Origin: Alteromonas halophila
GTDB lineage: Bacteria > Pseudomonadota > Gammaproteobacteria > Enterobacterales > Alteromonadaceae
DNA length: 64,000 nucleotides
Reading direction: 5' to 3'
Assembly: GCF_014651815.1 (NCBI RefSeq)
Contig: NZ_BMXP01000003.1
Coordinates: forward strand, 1 to 64,000
Position numbers and translations under genes: made by a program. Within the stretch, counting starts at the first letter, position 1. Every line of letters begins with the position of its first letter. The notes below the pieces were generated by a model that saw only the letters and a program-made list of their open reading frames with translations, was not told where the DNA came from and did not search any database. Below are positions 7,901-17,240 of this stretch, one piece after another.

Positions 7901-8989
7901 TCAGGCGCCTCCGGTACCTAGACGCTCGCCCTGATAACTGCCTTCCTGGACCGCTTTCCACCAGCGTTCGTTGTCCAGATACCATAATACGGTTTTGCGG
8001 ATCCCGCTCTCAAAGGTTTCCTCTGGTTTCCAGCCCAGTTCGCGGGCAATTTTACTGGCGTCGATGGCGTAGCGCATATCGTGACCGGGCCTGTCCTGCA
8101 CATACGTGATCTGCGTCTCATACGCTTCACCTTTCGGTTTGATGTCATCAAGAATACGGCAGATAGTAGTGACCACTTCGATATTCTGTTTTTCGTTGTG
8201 ACCACCGATATTGTAGGTTTCACCTATTTCGCCTTTCAGTGCCACCAGCACCAGGGCCCGGGCATGATCCTCAACATACAGCCAGTCACGAATTTGGTTG
8301 CCCTTACCGTATACAGGCAGTGGCTTACCCGCCAGCGCGTTTAATATCACCAGTGGGATAAGCTTTTCCGGAAAATGATACGGACCGTAGTTGTTAGAGC
8401 AGTTGGTGACCAGCGTCGGCAGGTTGTAGGTCCGAAGCCATGACCGTACCAGCTGATCAGACGATGCCTTGCTCGCTGAGTACGGAGAGCTGGGGGCGTA
8501 AGGCGTTGTTTCAGTAAACAGCGGTAGTTCTGCACCGGGCTCGGCGTCATCCGGGTGTGGCAGATCGCCATACACTTCATCAGTAGAGATATGGTGGAAC
8601 TTAAAGCCTGCCTTTTTCTCATCAGATAATGTGGCATAGTACGCACGAGCCTGCTCCAGCAAGGTGTAGGTGCCCACCACATTGGTCTGAATAAACTCAC
8701 CCGGCCCGTCTATAGACCGGTCTACATGCGACTCGGCGGCCAGGTGCATAATAATGTCGGGCTGGTACTGATTAAGTACCCGCTTCACATTTTCGCCATC
8801 ACAGATATCCACCTGTTCAAAATGGTAGCGCTCGCTGTCGCTGACCGGCGCCAGCGATTCCAGATTGCCCGCGTAAGTCAGCTTATCTAAGTTAATGGCC
8901 GTATGGGGTGTGTCGTTGATAATATGCCGGATAACGGCAGAGCCAATAAAGCCGGCACCGCCTGTCACAAGAATCGTTTTTGCTGTCAT
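7901..8989 (-). CDS. rfbB: dTDP-glucose 4,6-dehydratase
   Basis: 362 residues, the usual size. An extended short-chain dehydrogenase with the NAD-binding GGAGFIG near residue 10, the catalytic T(D/E) pair in [10 protein letters not shown] and the YxxxK motif in YSASK. It converts dTDP-D-glucose to dTDP-4-keto-6-deoxyglucose, step two of dTDP-L-rhamnose synthesis in the cytoplasm. It is the distal gene of the rfbA-C-D-B run and is followed by a terminator. Confidence 0.97.
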   Translation of the reverse strand: MTAKTILVTGGAGFIGSAVIRHIINDTPHTAINLDKLTYAGNLESLAPVSDSERYHFEQVDICDGENVKRVLNQYQPDIIMHLAAESHVDRSIDGPGEFIQTNVVGTYTLLEQARAYYATLSDEKKAGFKFHHISTDEVYGDLPHPDDAEPGAELPLFTETTPYAPSSPYSASKASSDQLVRSWLRTYNLPTLVTNCSNNYGPYHFPEKLIPLVILNALAGKPLPVYGKGNQIRDWLYVEDHARALVLVALKGEIGETYNIGGHNEKQNIEVVTTICRILDDIKPKGEAYETQITYVQDRPGHDMRYAIDASKIARELGWKPEETFESGIRKTVLWYLDNERWWKAVQEGSYQGERLGTGGA

Positions 8990-8992
8990 GGT

Positions 8993-9865
8993 TTACTCTT
9001 CGCCTGACTGGACCAGCTCGTCCAGCATTTTATCTAACTGACTGCGCCAGTGTGACATGGCCACGGTGGTAAAGGTTTCGCGGGTCAGGGTTTTGTCCAG
9101 AACACTGTAATGAGGGCGCGCCGCTGGTGTGGGATACGCACTGGTCGGGATAGGCAGCACCGGAATGGCTGACTCAAGCAGGCCTTTTTCCAGCCCCAGT
9201 TGCTGAATAGCCAGCGCAAAGTCATACCAGCTGGCGACGCCCTCGTCGGTCCAGTGATAAACACCGGCAGTGCGGTTAATGGCCGCGTCGACACACACTT
9301 CGGCCAGCCCCTGCGCCCAGGTTGGCGACCCAATCTGATCGTCAATCACGGTGAGCTGTGGCTTGTCTTTCATTAGCTTCAGCATGGTTTTGACAAAGTT
9401 GTTACCGTGCGCCGAATACACCCAGGCAGTTCGGATTAGGCAGCTGGCGTCAGGCAATAGCGACAACAACGCCTGTTCGCCGTCGGCTTTTGTTTTGCCA
9501 TACACGCCCTGAGGTTCTATAGGGTCATCAACCTTGTAGGGTGAGCCCTTCTCACCATTAAACACATAATCGGTGGACACGTGCACCATAAATACATCGT
9601 GCGCTTTACAGTATTTGGCGATGTTCTCAACCGCCAAAGCATTGAGCTTGTGACACTGCGCCGGGTCTTCTTCGGCTTTATCTACTGCGGTGTAGGCCGC
9701 CGCATTGATCACGACCGACGGCGATAACGCGTTTAAGGTTTCTGCCACCTTCGCTTCGTCGGTAATATCGGTATCGTCACGCCCCAGAAACACGGTGTCA
9801 GCATCCGTCAACCGCTGCAGCTCGTACGCTAGCTGACCAGATTTACCAATTACAACTGTTCGCAT
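8993..9865 (-). CDS. rfbD: dTDP-4-dehydrorhamnose reductase
   Basis: 290 residues. N-terminal nucleotide motif GKSGQLAYEL, VINAAAYTAVDKAE, the STDYVFNG block and YGKTK (YxxxK) typical of RmlD. It reduces dTDP-4-keto-L-rhamnose to dTDP-L-rhamnose with NAD(P)H. Three bases separate it from rfbB. Confidence 0.96.
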   Translation of the reverse strand: MRTVVIGKSGQLAYELQRLTDADTVFLGRDDTDITDEAKVAETLNALSPSVVINAAAYTAVDKAEEDPAQCHKLNALAVENIAKYCKAHDVFMVHVSTDYVFNGEKGSPYKVDDPIEPQGVYGKTKADGEQALLSLLPDASCLIRTAWVYSAHGNNFVKTMLKLMKDKPQLTVIDDQIGSPTWAQGLAEVCVDAAINRTAGVYHWTDEGVASWYDFALAIQQLGLEKGLLESAIPVLPIPTSAYPTPAARPHYSVLDKTLTRETFTTVAMSHWRSQLDKMLDELVQSGEE

Positions 9866-9874
9866 GCGTTTATC

Positions 9875-10420
9875 CTAAAATGTGGGGGCGTCGGCAAACG
9901 CCAGGCCGTCTTCGTCTTTACCAGAAAGAGATGGCGGCTGGCCATCCACCAGCGGCCACTTGATACCAATATCCGGGTCGTCATAACGCACCGAGACTTC
10001 TGACTCCGGGTGGTAATAATCGGTACACTTGTAAACGAATTCCGCCGATGCGGAGGTCACATAAAAGCCATGTGCAAAACCGGCCGGTACCCACAACTGG
10101 CGCTTATTTTCTGCTGACAGCGTTACCCCAACCCACTTGCCAAACGTGGCGGAGCCTTTACGCATATCCACAGCGACATCGAATACTTCACCTTCGGTGA
10201 CGCGAACCAGCTTACCCTGCGTTTTTTCAAGCTGATAATGCAGGCCGCGTAAAATACCCTGACGGGATTTGGAGTGATTGTCCTGCACAAACGTGACATC
10301 CGCACACTGCTCCCGAAACCAGTCATCGCGAAAGGTTTCCATGAAAAAACCACGCTCGTCACCAAACACGCGCGGTTCGATAATTTTGACATCATCGATG
10401 TCAGTGTTAATTACTTGCAT
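9875..10420 (-). CDS. rfbC: dTDP-4-dehydrorhamnose 3,5-epimerase
   Basis: 181 residues, the family's normal length. A cupin fold with the RmlC signature ILRGLHYQ and the downstream GFAHGFYV block. It epimerises C3 and C5 of dTDP-4-keto-6-deoxyglucose. The 48-base gap to rfbA holds no feature that I can name. Confidence 0.96.
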   Translation of the reverse strand: MQVINTDIDDVKIIEPRVFGDERGFFMETFRDDWFREQCADVTFVQDNHSKSRQGILRGLHYQLEKTQGKLVRVTEGEVFDVAVDMRKGSATFGKWVGVTLSAENKRQLWVPAGFAHGFYVTSASAEFVYKCTDYYHPESEVSVRYDDPDIGIKWPLVDGQPPSLSGKDEDGLAFADAPTF

Positions 10421-10468
10421 AGGTACTCGTTTATTTTGGGAAGATGCGACACGCCGCCGCCGTCGAAT

Positions 10469-11353
10469 TTATACTTTTACCCGGTCATTGACGACCTTAA
10501 GCAGGTAGTCGCCATAACCGCTTTTCACCAATGGGGCTGCCAGCTTTTCTAATTGTTCGCCGCTGATATATCCCATACGGTAAGCCACCTCTTCCGGACA
10601 ACATATTTTCAGGCCCTGGCGCTTTTCAATGGCGGCAACAAAGGTGGAGGCATCCAGCAGGCTGTCCAGTGTACCGGTATCCAGCCAGGCCGAGCCGCGG
10701 CCCATCAGCTCTACTTTTAAACTGCCGTCCTGTAAATACAGGTTGTTCAGATCGGTAATTTCCAGCTCGCCGCGGGCTGATGGTTTCACCTCTTTGGCAA
10801 AATCGACCACACGATTATCGTAATAATACAGGCCTGTGACAGCATAGCTGGACTTAGGCTTGGCCGGTTTCTCTTCAATACTGAGCGCCTGCCAGTCATC
10901 ATCAAAATCCACTACGCCGTATCGCTCGGGATCATTCACGTGGTAACCAAATACCGTTGCCCCCTGCTGTTGCGCAGACGCATTTTTCAGTGACGAGGTC
11001 AGATCGTGGCCGTAAAAGATATTATCGCCCAATACCAGCGTGCAGGGGTCGTTACCAATAAACGACTCGCCAATCAGAAACGCCTGTGCCAGGCCATCTG
11101 GCGACGGCTGCGCGGCATACTCAATATTAATCCCCAGTTGCGAACCATCGCCCAGCAGATCAATAAAGCGCGACTGCTCCTCAGGGGTGGTAATGATGAG
11201 AATGTCGCGAATGCCGGACATCATTAAGGTTGCCAGCGGATAAAAAATCATGGGCTTGTCGTACACCGGCATCAGTTGCTTGCTAACCACCCGGGTTAAC
11301 GGGTGTAGGCGGGTGCCGGAGCCTCCCGCGAGAATAATACCTTTTCGTGCCAT
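10469..11353 (-). CDS. rfbA: Glucose-1-phosphate thymidylyltransferase
   Basis: 294 residues. Starts with the nucleotidyltransferase loop ([11 protein letters not shown]) and has [16 protein letters not shown], the LGDNIFYG block and EKP as in RmlA. It makes dTDP-glucose from dTTP and glucose-1-phosphate and is the feedback-controlled first step of the rhamnose branch. A 33-base gap separates it from the membrane protein upstream. Confidence 0.97.
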   Translation of the reverse strand: MARKGIILAGGSGTRLHPLTRVVSKQLMPVYDKPMIFYPLATLMMSGIRDILIITTPEEQSRFIDLLGDGSQLGINIEYAAQPSPDGLAQAFLIGESFIGNDPCTLVLGDNIFYGHDLTSSLKNASAQQQGATVFGYHVNDPERYGVVDFDDDWQALSIEEKPAKPKSSYAVTGLYYYDNRVVDFAKEVKPSARGELEITDLNNLYLQDGSLKVELMGRGSAWLDTGTLDSLLDASTFVAAIEKRQGLKICCPEEVAYRMGYISGEQLEKLAAPLVKSGYGDYLLKVVNDRVKV

Positions 11354-11386
11354 GTCGTCCTCTTAAATGTATTAAGGCGTTCCTTG

Positions 11387-13126
11387 TTACCCCTGCCGCT
11401 TGGCCTGGATCATTCCGAGCAGCTGTTTCGCTTTTTGGTGCCCGGGTTCAACCCGCAGGATTTCTTTGCATATCTTTTCGGAATTATCCAAATCGTTCAA
11501 CACAAATAACGTGTAGGCGTACGCGATAAGGCTGTTTACCGGCAGCACGCCCTGCTTTATCGCCTTATCATAATAGGGTTTGGCCTTAGCGTATTGCTGC
11601 AGATTGGTATAAATTACGCCCATATTGGAGTTGATGACAGCCCGTGCTGGCATGGCCAGCTCCCAGGATTCCAGCAACTTCTGCCCTAAGCTCAGTGCTT
11701 TGTCATACTGCTGCGTGTTAATGAGCACCGCCAGATGGGTATTCACCATAACCCCGTCAATCTCGCCCCCAGCCGCTCCGTACATTTTATCCAGCAGCTT
11801 CAGCGCGGTCTGCGTATCCCCCTGTTTTAATTTATATTCGGCGTAGTTGTGTATAGTACGCACATCGGTTGGGGCCAGTGCCATTTCGTTCTTGTAAAAC
11901 ACATCCGGATCCTGCCACTGCAGATTGCGAATGTAAGTGGTATAGCCAAGCAGAAGAAGAATCACCACGGGCACCGCCGCTTTATACTGCATTTTCCAGC
12001 TGGACGGTAACAGCGTAGTGGTTGAGACACATAACGTAGCAATAGCCAGGAACATACCAAAGTCAGGCAGGTAATTGCGGTGCTCGAAGGCCAGGTCGGT
12101 AATGGGGATAAGCGCCGACTCGACCAGATGGGCAATATAGAAAAAGAAGATTCCAAAGGCCACCAGCGGTAGCCGGCGTTTTGCCAGCCAGGCAAAGCCT
12201 AAAATAACCACGTGGCCAATCGCCGCAGAAATGATTTGCCACACGGCAAAGCTGCTTTGTCGCAAATCAAATTCCAGTTGCAGCGGCCAGGGCCATACTA
12301 TCTTACTTAAGTACATCCACAGCACCGGTAACTGCACCGTAAAATACTCAAAGCGAGACATGTCTTTGTTTTCACGGGTTAGCATATCTACTTTGGTAAG
12401 AAACGGCCCCACCGTGTCAGGCACAATTAGGTATCCTGCGACCACCACTGCCAGCGCCGCAAGCCCGGCAAATACGATGTAGCGCACCGACAAACTGCGA
12501 AATATCACCACTTCCAGCGCGACAATAACTATAGGCAATGTGAAGGCATTTTGTTTAGTGAACAACGCCAGCGCTGCCATTACCACCGCAATAACCAGTA
12601 ACAATGCCTTGACGCTTACCGCCCGGCTCATTCTGAAGCCAACGTAGGCCGTCAGGCTGGCCAGATAAAACAGGGTTACCAATGCGGCCAGACGTTGCAC
12701 GATATAGGTTACGGCCTGACTTTGCAGGGGATGCAAAACAAACAACAAGCCACACAAAGTAGCAATAGCAATGAGTTTTAGCTGTGGTGCATCGGGTCTG
12801 ACCTGACGGCCCAGCAGGTAAGCGAGAGAAAAAGCTAGCCAGCCATTAATAAGGTGAATAAAGACATTGGTAATATGATAGGGCGTGACATCCAGGGCAT
12901 GCTGTTTGTAGTCCCACCACAGGCTGATATAGCCAACAACCCGAAGGCCATAGGTGTCATATAAGCTGGCCAGGGTGGCATTACGAAATGCTGCGTTAGC
13001 AGTAATTGAACTAACGTCATCAAGATAAAACGGCACGCTCAGGCTGGAGTAATACACGCCCCAACACGCGGCGGCGATAAGCAGTAGCGCTACCACTACC
13101 TGCACTGACAATCTATGTAATGGCAT
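11387..13126 (-). CDS. Polytopic GT-C-like membrane protein with C-terminal TPR repeats
   Basis: 579 residues. About ten hydrophobic segments fill residues 8-400, with the first extracytoplasmic loop carrying an acidic pair (YLDDV, D36/D37) like the catalytic loop of GT-C glycosyltransferases. Residues ~420-575 are tetratricopeptide-type repeats (DVRTIHNYAEYKLKQGD; ...VIYTNLQQYAKAKPYYDKAI). The same architecture occurs in TMTC-like and other GT-C/TPR proteins. It probably transfers a sugar from a polyprenyl-phosphate donor on the outer face of the inner membrane. Its operon partners (DUF2304, DPM1-like GT2, rhamnose genes) fit that reading; acceptor and sugar are unknown. Confidence 0.7.
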   Translation of the reverse strand: MPLHRLSVQVVVALLLIAAACWGVYYSSLSVPFYLDDVSSITANAAFRNATLASLYDTYGLRVVGYISLWWDYKQHALDVTPYHITNVFIHLINGWLAFSLAYLLGRQVRPDAPQLKLIAIATLCGLLFVLHPLQSQAVTYIVQRLAALVTLFYLASLTAYVGFRMSRAVSVKALLLVIAVVMAALALFTKQNAFTLPIVIVALEVVIFRSLSVRYIVFAGLAALAVVVAGYLIVPDTVGPFLTKVDMLTRENKDMSRFEYFTVQLPVLWMYLSKIVWPWPLQLEFDLRQSSFAVWQIISAAIGHVVILGFAWLAKRRLPLVAFGIFFFYIAHLVESALIPITDLAFEHRNYLPDFGMFLAIATLCVSTTTLLPSSWKMQYKAAVPVVILLLLGYTTYIRNLQWQDPDVFYKNEMALAPTDVRTIHNYAEYKLKQGDTQTALKLLDKMYGAAGGEIDGVMVNTHLAVLINTQQYDKALSLGQKLLESWELAMPARAVINSNMGVIYTNLQQYAKAKPYYDKAIKQGVLPVNSLIAYAYTLFVLNDLDNSEKICKEILRVEPGHQKAKQLLGMIQAKRQG

Positions 13127-13164
13127 GGTTACTTGTTTATCTCCTCTTCCCTGTTGGTAAGTGG

Positions 13165-13554
13165 TTACTGACTACTTCTGTCTGCCTGTTTTTCACCAAA
13201 ATTAGCACGCACAACGCGCTTCTCTTCCACCGCCTGTTCCAGAATAGCCATACGCTGCACTAATCTGTCCAGCTTGGTTTGCATGCGCTGACGTTCGATG
13301 TCCATCAGCAGAATTTTTACCATTGCGGCTCCCAGTGCCACCAGCACCGGAATAATAGGCGGATAGCCTATCCCCAGCTGTACGCCAATGGCGTCGATGA
13401 TGGAGGGAAAGAAACTCACAAACAGCACCAGAATAGCCAGCGCAAACCAGCGCGCAGCCACCAGCGGCGAAATGTGATCGCGCCGGGTAAGAAAAACAAT
13501 GGTTAAACTAAGCACCGCACCAATAAAGGCGGCAATAAGATGGGCGTTACTCAA
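13165..13554 (-). CDS. DUF2304 small membrane protein
   Basis: 129 residues, three hydrophobic segments (about 5-23, 34-55, 65-85) followed by a short charged coiled coil. It matches the DUF2304 pattern often encoded beside dolichyl-phosphate-mannose-synthase-like GT2 proteins, and here it overlaps such a gene by eight bases. It is probably a membrane partner of that enzyme. Confidence 0.75.
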   Translation of the reverse strand: MSNAHLIAAFIGAVLSLTIVFLTRRDHISPLVAARWFALAILVLFVSFFPSIIDAIGVQLGIGYPPIIPVLVALGAAMVKILLMDIERQRMQTKLDRLVQRMAILEQAVEEKRVVRANFGEKQADRSSQ

Positions 13555-14281
13555 GCTCTGCTCCTGCGGTGAGTTTTTTGTGATAGCGAGCCACTTCCTG
13601 CGGCCCCAGTTTCGTGATGCTTAAAATAAAGGTGTAAAGCAGGTATTTAAACACGGCCACCCAGGAATGAAAAATCCGCGAGATCCCGTCTTTGCGCTCC
13701 TGCATGGCGACATCCACTTCCGTGCAGCGCATTTTTAGTTTGCGCAGCATGAGTAACACACCGACGTCCTGGTATTCAAACATGGTGGCCTGCTTTGAGG
13801 CCAGCACCCGCATGGCGGGACGCGAATACAGGCGCAGGCCTGAGGTTAAGTCGCTGACATCCAGCCCGGACAACCGCTTAAATACCCGCCAGGCGATATG
13901 CCGGCCAGTACTCCCGCGACTGGTACACGAGCCAATGGTACAGTCAGTGTCTTCTTCGGCCTTTTCCAGCAGTGTCAGCAACGCCTGTTTAGGGTGCTGC
14001 CCATCCGCATCGCAGGTAACGACGCACTCTATGCCCCGCTTCAGCGCATAGCGAATGCCGGTCTGCGTTGAGCGCCAGGCACCTAAGTTAGTCACGTGCG
14101 GTAATACTATCGCCCCTTCACCGCGCGCAATGTCGGCGGTGTTATCGGTACTGGCATCATCCACCACAATGATTGGGCAGCTAAAATGCTCGCGAAGGCC
14201 ACGGATCACCGTGCCAATGGTCCTGGACTCATTCATTGCCGGGATCACGATGGCAAGGCGTTGGTTACGGAATGTTTTCAT
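13547..14281 (-). CDS. GT2 glycosyltransferase, polyprenyl-phosphate sugar synthase-like
   Basis: 244 residues. A GT-A fold opening (LAIVIPAMNESRTIGTVIRG), VVDDASTDNT, and the metal-binding D-x-D in CDADGQHP, typical of DPM1/GtrB-like enzymes that load a sugar onto polyprenyl phosphate. No C-terminal membrane helices, so the adjacent DUF2304 protein may supply membrane contact. Confidence 0.8.
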   Translation of the reverse strand: MKTFRNQRLAIVIPAMNESRTIGTVIRGLREHFSCPIIVVDDASTDNTADIARGEGAIVLPHVTNLGAWRSTQTGIRYALKRGIECVVTCDADGQHPKQALLTLLEKAEEDTDCTIGSCTSRGSTGRHIAWRVFKRLSGLDVSDLTSGLRLYSRPAMRVLASKQATMFEYQDVGVLLMLRKLKMRCTEVDVAMQERKDGISRIFHSWVAVFKYLLYTFILSITKLGPQEVARYHKKLTAGAELE

Positions 14282-14314
14282 GTGCGCAAGTGTACCGGCA
14301 ACCGGCTAAAATCG

Positions 14315-14878
14315 CTAGTCCTGACGGGGCCCGGCACCGAACAAATGTTGCGTGATCGCCAGCAGACTCGGGAACCGTGCTACGCCGTCATCCTTATTCA
14401 GGGCGTAACCACCTTCAATAGCATACAATTGTGGCACACCCGCGCGGCGACCGGCTTCCATGTCAGAGGGTTTATCGCCCACCATTACCGAGGCTGCAAG
14501 GTCAATATTAAGACGCTGTGCGGCCTCAAGCAGCATGCCCGGCGCCGGCTTTCTGCAGTCACACTGCTGTTTGTAGTGAGCCAGGCCTTCAGTTGGGTGG
14601 TGCGGACAATAGTGTATGGCATCAATGTCTATGCCCTCGCGCCTGAACTGATCGCGCATCCACGACGTTAGTGCGTGAAAATCGTCTTCGGTGTAGTAAC
14701 CGCGGGCAATACCGGCCTGATTGGTCACAATAACCAGCAGGTACCCCGCTGCCTTTATTGCACAGCAAGCTTCAAAGACGCCCGGTAGAAATTCAAAGTC
14801 CTCAGGCTGACTAACATAACCATGATCGGCGTTAATGACGCCGTCGCGGTCAAGGAAAAAGGCTTTTTTCATTTTCAT
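14315..14878 (-). CDS. gmhB: D-glycero-beta-D-manno-heptose 1,7-bisphosphate 7-phosphatase
   Basis: 187 residues. HAD phosphatase with FLDRDGVIN (nucleophile Asp), VTNQAGIARGYY, the GmhB-type zinc loop (C-P-H-H-P ... C-D-C-R-K-P) and VGDKPSDMEAG. It removes the C7 phosphate in ADP-heptose synthesis for LPS core. It heads the rhamnose/GT-C run on the minus strand. The start may be the third codon (second ATG). Confidence 0.9.
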   Translation of the reverse strand: MKMKKAFFLDRDGVINADHGYVSQPEDFEFLPGVFEACCAIKAAGYLLVIVTNQAGIARGYYTEDDFHALTSWMRDQFRREGIDIDAIHYCPHHPTEGLAHYKQQCDCRKPAPGMLLEAAQRLNIDLAASVMVGDKPSDMEAGRRAGVPQLYAIEGGYALNKDDGVARFPSLLAITQHLFGAGPRQD

Positions 14879-15029
14879 GCAACTAGCTTATAACGATGAC
14901 CCGCGAATGAAAATGACGTTTTATTTTTTATGCCTGAAAGCACGCTATTTTCAAAGAGGCAATCAGTAAGTAAGCACTTACGATACTTTTCCATAGAGTC
15001 TTACGAGTGCGTGAAGACTAAATATAATC

Positions 15030-15082
15030 TTGCTCACCGCTAAATCGTAAAATATACTATTTTTTAAAGTAATTATTACTTT
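15030..15082 (+). promoter_or_regulatory. Promoter and operator-like palindrome of TA module 2
   Basis: TTGCTC (15030-15035), 17-nt spacer, TATACT (15053-15058). A perfect inverted repeat, AAAGTAAT-T-ATTACTTT (15066-15082), covers the predicted start of transcription and ends 10 bases before the antitoxin ATG. The position suits repression by the antitoxin. The rest of 14879-15029 is AT-rich, with a small GTAAG-CA-CTTAC repeat. Confidence 0.55.
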
Positions 15083-15092
15083 ATGGTACTCT

Positions 15093-15593
15093 ATGAGTAA
15101 CAGTAGTGTGGCTGAACTGTTTGAAAGCGTTACGATATCATCTCAACAGCCCGCCCCTTCAGTGCTTGCCAAGGTATTTGAGAGGAGGCTTAACAGTGAT
15201 CCTGACAGTGATGATCTGGAGGCGGTTAACCCAGCCTTGTACGTAAGCACGCTTAAACAAGGGGTATCAGGATCGTTTTTACGCTTCCTTATGACTCATA
15301 TACCCAAGCGAATAATATGCCGAACGTTGGGTACCGATGAGTCAAACATCAGTAAGCTGGTAAGGCGACAGAAGCTGACCTGGGGCCAGACAGAAGATAT
15401 TGATGATCTGATATCGGTTTGGCGCGAATTATTAGCATTTTTCGAGAAAGACACTGCGCTACTTCAGGAATGGTTATCATCGTCTGTGGCGGCACTGGGG
15501 GGGAGTAGCCCGGAAGAACTGATTGTTAGTCAGCATGGTCGCAAAGTGTTAAGGCATGTACTGGATGATATGCGCTACGGGGATTTTGCATAA
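15093..15593 (+). CDS. Xre/MbcA/ParS-type antitoxin of module 2
   Basis: 166 residues. Central helix-turn-helix-like region (about 68-100, IPKRIICRTLGTDESNISKL) and a C-terminal toxin-binding domain (DUF2384) with the pattern W-L-S-S-S...LGGSSPEELI...GRKVLRHVLDDMRYGDFA. It differs strongly in sequence from the antitoxin at 7355-7744, so the two modules are not a recent duplication. It should bind the RES toxin encoded three bases downstream. Confidence 0.85.
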   Translation: MSNSSVAELFESVTISSQQPAPSVLAKVFERRLNSDPDSDDLEAVNPALYVSTLKQGVSGSFLRFLMTHIPKRIICRTLGTDESNISKLVRRQKLTWGQTEDIDDLISVWRELLAFFEKDTALLQEWLSSSVAALGGSSPEELIVSQHGRKVLRHVLDDMRYGDFA

Positions 15594-15596
15594 ACA

Positions 15597-16115
15597 ATGA
15601 TCCTGTTTAAAACCATCAAAACGCCGTACGTTGACACCTGGTATGACTACAGTAAAACCGCAACCTTTAAATCAGGCGGCCGCTGGAACAGTGCAGGTAT
15701 AGCTGCCATGTACACATCGACGAATCCGCAGAACGCCATGCTTGAGTTAGGTAATTACTGCTCGTCACCTAAGATGGCGAACACACTTTATAAACTGCTG
15801 ATATTCGAAGTTAAAGAATTACGCCTGTTTGAGGTAGATGTTACGCAGCTCCCTAGCAACTGGGACCGCAAACCACACGGCGGAGCATGCAGCACCATTG
15901 GCGACAGGGTACTTAGCGACGTAAACTACGACGGTCTGCTCATTCCCTCAGCCACCATTAATAAAGATGCAGCCACTCATCCTGTTAACAGTGTAAGAAA
16001 AGCGGCGTATGCAAACGTGGTGATGAACATTTCGCATATGGATGAAACGGATATGCGTGTGATTGATGTCTGCTCGCCCGTGTTTTCAACACAAATGTTT
16101 AGCGCAAAAAAATAA
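15597..16115 (+). CDS. RES-domain toxin of module 2
   Basis: 172 residues, compact canonical RES domain: GGRWN (27-31, R29), Y39 in MYTSTNP, E50 in AMLELGNY, followed by the conserved Ser-containing C-terminal block. RES toxins deplete NAD+ or modify host enzymes. There is no separate ribosome binding site, suggesting coupling to the antitoxin. Its TAA abuts the stop codon of the convergent GT4 gene with no intervening base and no terminator. Confidence 0.85.
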   Translation: MILFKTIKTPYVDTWYDYSKTATFKSGGRWNSAGIAAMYTSTNPQNAMLELGNYCSSPKMANTLYKLLIFEVKELRLFEVDVTQLPSNWDRKPHGGACSTIGDRVLSDVNYDGLLIPSATINKDAATHPVNSVRKAAYANVVMNISHMDETDMRVIDVCSPVFSTQMFSAKK

Positions 16116-17240
16116 TTACAGAATAGCCTTGTAGACTTCACGCATTTGCTGCTCTACCTGCGTGATCTCAAACCGCTCTACAAACCTTGCCCGTCCCTCA
16201 CTGCCTAAGCGCTGACACAAATCACGATTATTCTGTAACTGGTTAATGGCCAGGGTCAGACTGCTCGCATCACTTCGCTTCACCACCAGACCAGTGTGAT
16301 TATGAACAACAACCTCACTCATACCTGAGCCGGGTACATCGGTGCAGATACACGCCTTTCCGGCCCGCATTGCTTCAAGCAGCACAAGGCCAAATGCCTC
16401 GGTACGTTCAATCGAGGGAAGGACAAGTGCATCACAGTCGATGAGTTCCTGCTCCAGTGCTTCATCGCTGAGACCACTTAAAAAACGAACCTGCGCGTCA
16501 AGCGCATGCTGCTGTACCTGGTTTTCAAGACGCGCGTTTTCTTCACCACTACCAACAATGGTTAGCATCACGTGATTATCACATTTCTGTATTGCCTCAA
16601 TCAGATAGCGGTGCCCTTTATAGTAGGTAAGCCTTCCTACACACAATAACTGCAAATTATTCTTATGAGACATGCGAGCCGCCAATGCTTTATCGTCCAG
16701 GCCAAGCGGTACAACGGTGCATTTATTTCTAAAAGCTTGCAGTGGCTCACTTGATGCTAGGTAATTTTGTGATGTTACCACTATTGATTGAGCACGCTTA
16801 AGCAAGGCGCGCTCAAACAATCGATACACAGGGTACAAAAGCTTTATTCCACCATGCGGCCTTTCACCCATCACATCACTGTGCCAGTGCACCACCCACG
16901 GAAGCTTGCGTGCAGCTGGCATAAACAATAGCCAAAAGCAGGTAACGTTAGGCATATGACAGTGCAGTATGTCGGGGGCCTCATGTCTTATAATACGTCT
17001 AAGGTAAAAATAAGCGGTAAGCGCAACAGGCACAAACAGCAACACCATCTGAATAGGTATGCGGTAGATACGACACTGCGCAACCTCCTGCTCAGCATAA
17101 CCGGTGCTGGCCTCATGCTGATGCACGGCGGCAGATACATTCAGCCCGCTCTGCTGTTGCGCACGCATCAGCGCCAGCATCATGTTTTCTATGCCGCCTT
17201 TGAAGGGAGAAAAGTATTTACCGATGTGAAGCACGTTCAT
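16116..17240 (-). CDS. GT4 glycosyltransferase
   Basis: 374 residues. GT-B fold with N-terminal GKYFSPFKGGIEN, a central VGRLTYYKGHRYLIEA nucleotide-sugar domain start, and the E-x7-E motif in ERTEAFGLVLLEAMRAGK. It transfers a sugar from a nucleotide donor in the cytoplasm. It overlaps the upstream GT2 gene by four bases and ends the 16-23 kb run. Confidence 0.88.
   Translation of the reverse strand: MNVLHIGKYFSPFKGGIENMMLALMRAQQQSGLNVSAAVHQHEASTGYAEQEVAQCRIYRIPIQMVLLFVPVALTAYFYLRRIIRHEAPDILHCHMPNVTCFWLLFMPAARKLPWVVHWHSDVMGERPHGGIKLLYPVYRLFERALLKRAQSIVVTSQNYLASSEPLQAFRNKCTVVPLGLDDKALAARMSHKNNLQLLCVGRLTYYKGHRYLIEAIQKCDNHVMLTIVGSGEENARLENQVQQHALDAQVRFLSGLSDEALEQELIDCDALVLPSIERTEAFGLVLLEAMRAGKACICTDVPGSGMSEVVVHNHTGLVVKRSDASSLTLAINQLQNNRDLCQRLGSEGRARFVERFEITQVEQQMREVYKAIL

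Noticed and set aside
7355-16115. Recent duplication of one TA module into the other
   Set aside because: Toxins and antitoxins differ in length, motif form and operator sequence.
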